Shown: piece after piece, positions 6,686 through 6,751 of the stretch
Numbering within the stretch: the first letter of the stretch is position 1
Layout of the letters: every line of letters starts with the position of its first letter
Origin: Candidatus Sulfotelmatobacter sp.
Lineage (GTDB): Bacteria; Acidobacteriota; Terriglobia; Terriglobales; SbA1
DNA length: 6,751 bases
NCBI GenBank assembly: GCA_030151135.1
Contig: JASLEQ010000316.1
Span: 1 to 6,751, forward strand
Direction of reading: 5' to 3'
Program-made: the position numbers and the translations under genes
The notes under the pieces: model-generated
Seen by the model: the letters and a program-made list of their open reading frames with translations, nothing else
What the model was told of the DNA's origin: nothing
The model's database searches: none

Positions 6686-6721
6686 ACGAAGAATTTCGTT
6701 GACAGTACGAATATCTTCGTA
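6686..6721. promoter_or_regulatory. pair of ACGAA-N4-TTCGT operators
   Basis: Site 1 is ACGAAGAATTTCGT (6686-6699). Site 2 is ACGAATATCTTCGT (6707-6720), extended by T/A on its flanks to a 16-bp palindrome. The centres are 21 bp apart, two helical turns, so two dimers could bind the same DNA face. Site 1 abuts the -35 and site 2 fills the spacer. This geometry is typical of a repressor blocking polymerase and resembles BlaI/MecI-type operators. The repeats are seen directly; the identity of the protein is inferred. Confidence 0.65.
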
Positions 6722-6728
6722 GTATGGT
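6699..6728 (+). promoter_or_regulatory. sigma70-like promoter with consensus -35
   Basis: A perfect TTGACA (6699-6704) is followed by an 18-base spacer and TATGGT (6723-6728). The predicted transcription start is about 6735-6736, at the ATG of the downstream gene. The two palindromes above overlap the -35 and the spacer. Confidence 0.65.
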
Positions 6729-6735
6729 CTGGGCC

Positions 6736-6751
6736 ATGAAACACCCTCCGC
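6736..6751 (+). CDS. start of a truncated gene, possibly a BlaI/MecI-type repressor
   Basis: Only five codons (MKHPP) are inside the window. The ATG at 6736 directly follows a strong promoter whose predicted transcription start falls on or next to it. No Shine-Dalgarno is present (the preceding bases are GGTCTGGGCC), so the message is probably leaderless. An N-terminus of the type MK-PP followed by a helix is compatible with BlaI-family repressors, and the overlapping double operator suggests an autoregulated regulator. Five residues cannot establish this. The operon it heads is outside the window. Confidence 0.4.

Noticed and set aside
6300..6737. 145-codon open frame on the minus strand upstream of metK
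   Set aside because: Its composition is rich in Ser, Arg and Pro with no domain-like pattern. It runs straight through the duplicated repeats and the plus-strand operator/promoter, and it has no ribosome site.

Overview
The window looks like a chromosomal segment from a free-living, moderately GC-rich Gram-negative-type bacterium, most likely an Acidobacteriota (Terriglobia/Koribacter-like). This is an inference. It rests on a short Thermotoga-type S-adenosylhomocysteine hydrolase, an exported DinB-like protein, and intergenic regions full of degenerate short repeats (CGCTGAG, CACAGAG, AGCTAG and GGTACTGAG types) of the kind I associate with that phylum. No insertion sequence, phage gene, CRISPR array, tRNA or rRNA was seen.

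Left part (1-1107): a small membrane protein on the minus strand (34-378) is transcribed away from a TetR/AcrR-family repressor on the plus strand (532-1107). Between them lie a good sigma70-like promoter for the repressor gene and a 32-bp near-perfect palindrome (412-443) that is the obvious candidate operator.

Middle (1108-3382): three plus-strand genes that look independent. They encode a stand-alone CheY-like receiver (1269-1679), a DinB-fold protein with a signal peptide (1852-2454), and a 137-residue protein I do not recognise (2717-3130), which has a strong ribosome binding site and overlapping alternative hairpins upstream. The convergent gap 3131-3382 holds a cluster of palindromes and a clear minus-strand intrinsic terminator.

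Right part (3383-6162, minus strand): metK (SAM synthetase) lies upstream of ahcY (SAH hydrolase). These are two steps of the activated methyl cycle: MetK makes SAM, methyltransferases turn it into SAH, and AhcY splits SAH to homocysteine and adenosine. metK starts with TTG, fixed by an ideal Shine-Dalgarno and an in-frame stop just upstream. Its leader can form competing hairpins and contains a possible anti-Shine-Dalgarno, but it matches no SAM riboswitch consensus I can recall. The 329-base metK-ahcY gap is mostly degenerate repeats and one long hairpin.

Far right (6163-6751): a 573-base noncoding stretch contains the metK leader and two diverged copies of a roughly 110-base repeat. It ends in a compact regulated promoter: TTGACA, an 18-base spacer and TATGGT, with two ACGAA-N4-TTCGT palindromes 21 bp apart overlapping it. 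The ATG of the next gene, cut off by the window, falls where transcription should start, so its mRNA is probably leaderless. The arrangement resembles BlaI/MecI-type autoregulation and is the most interesting regulatory feature here.
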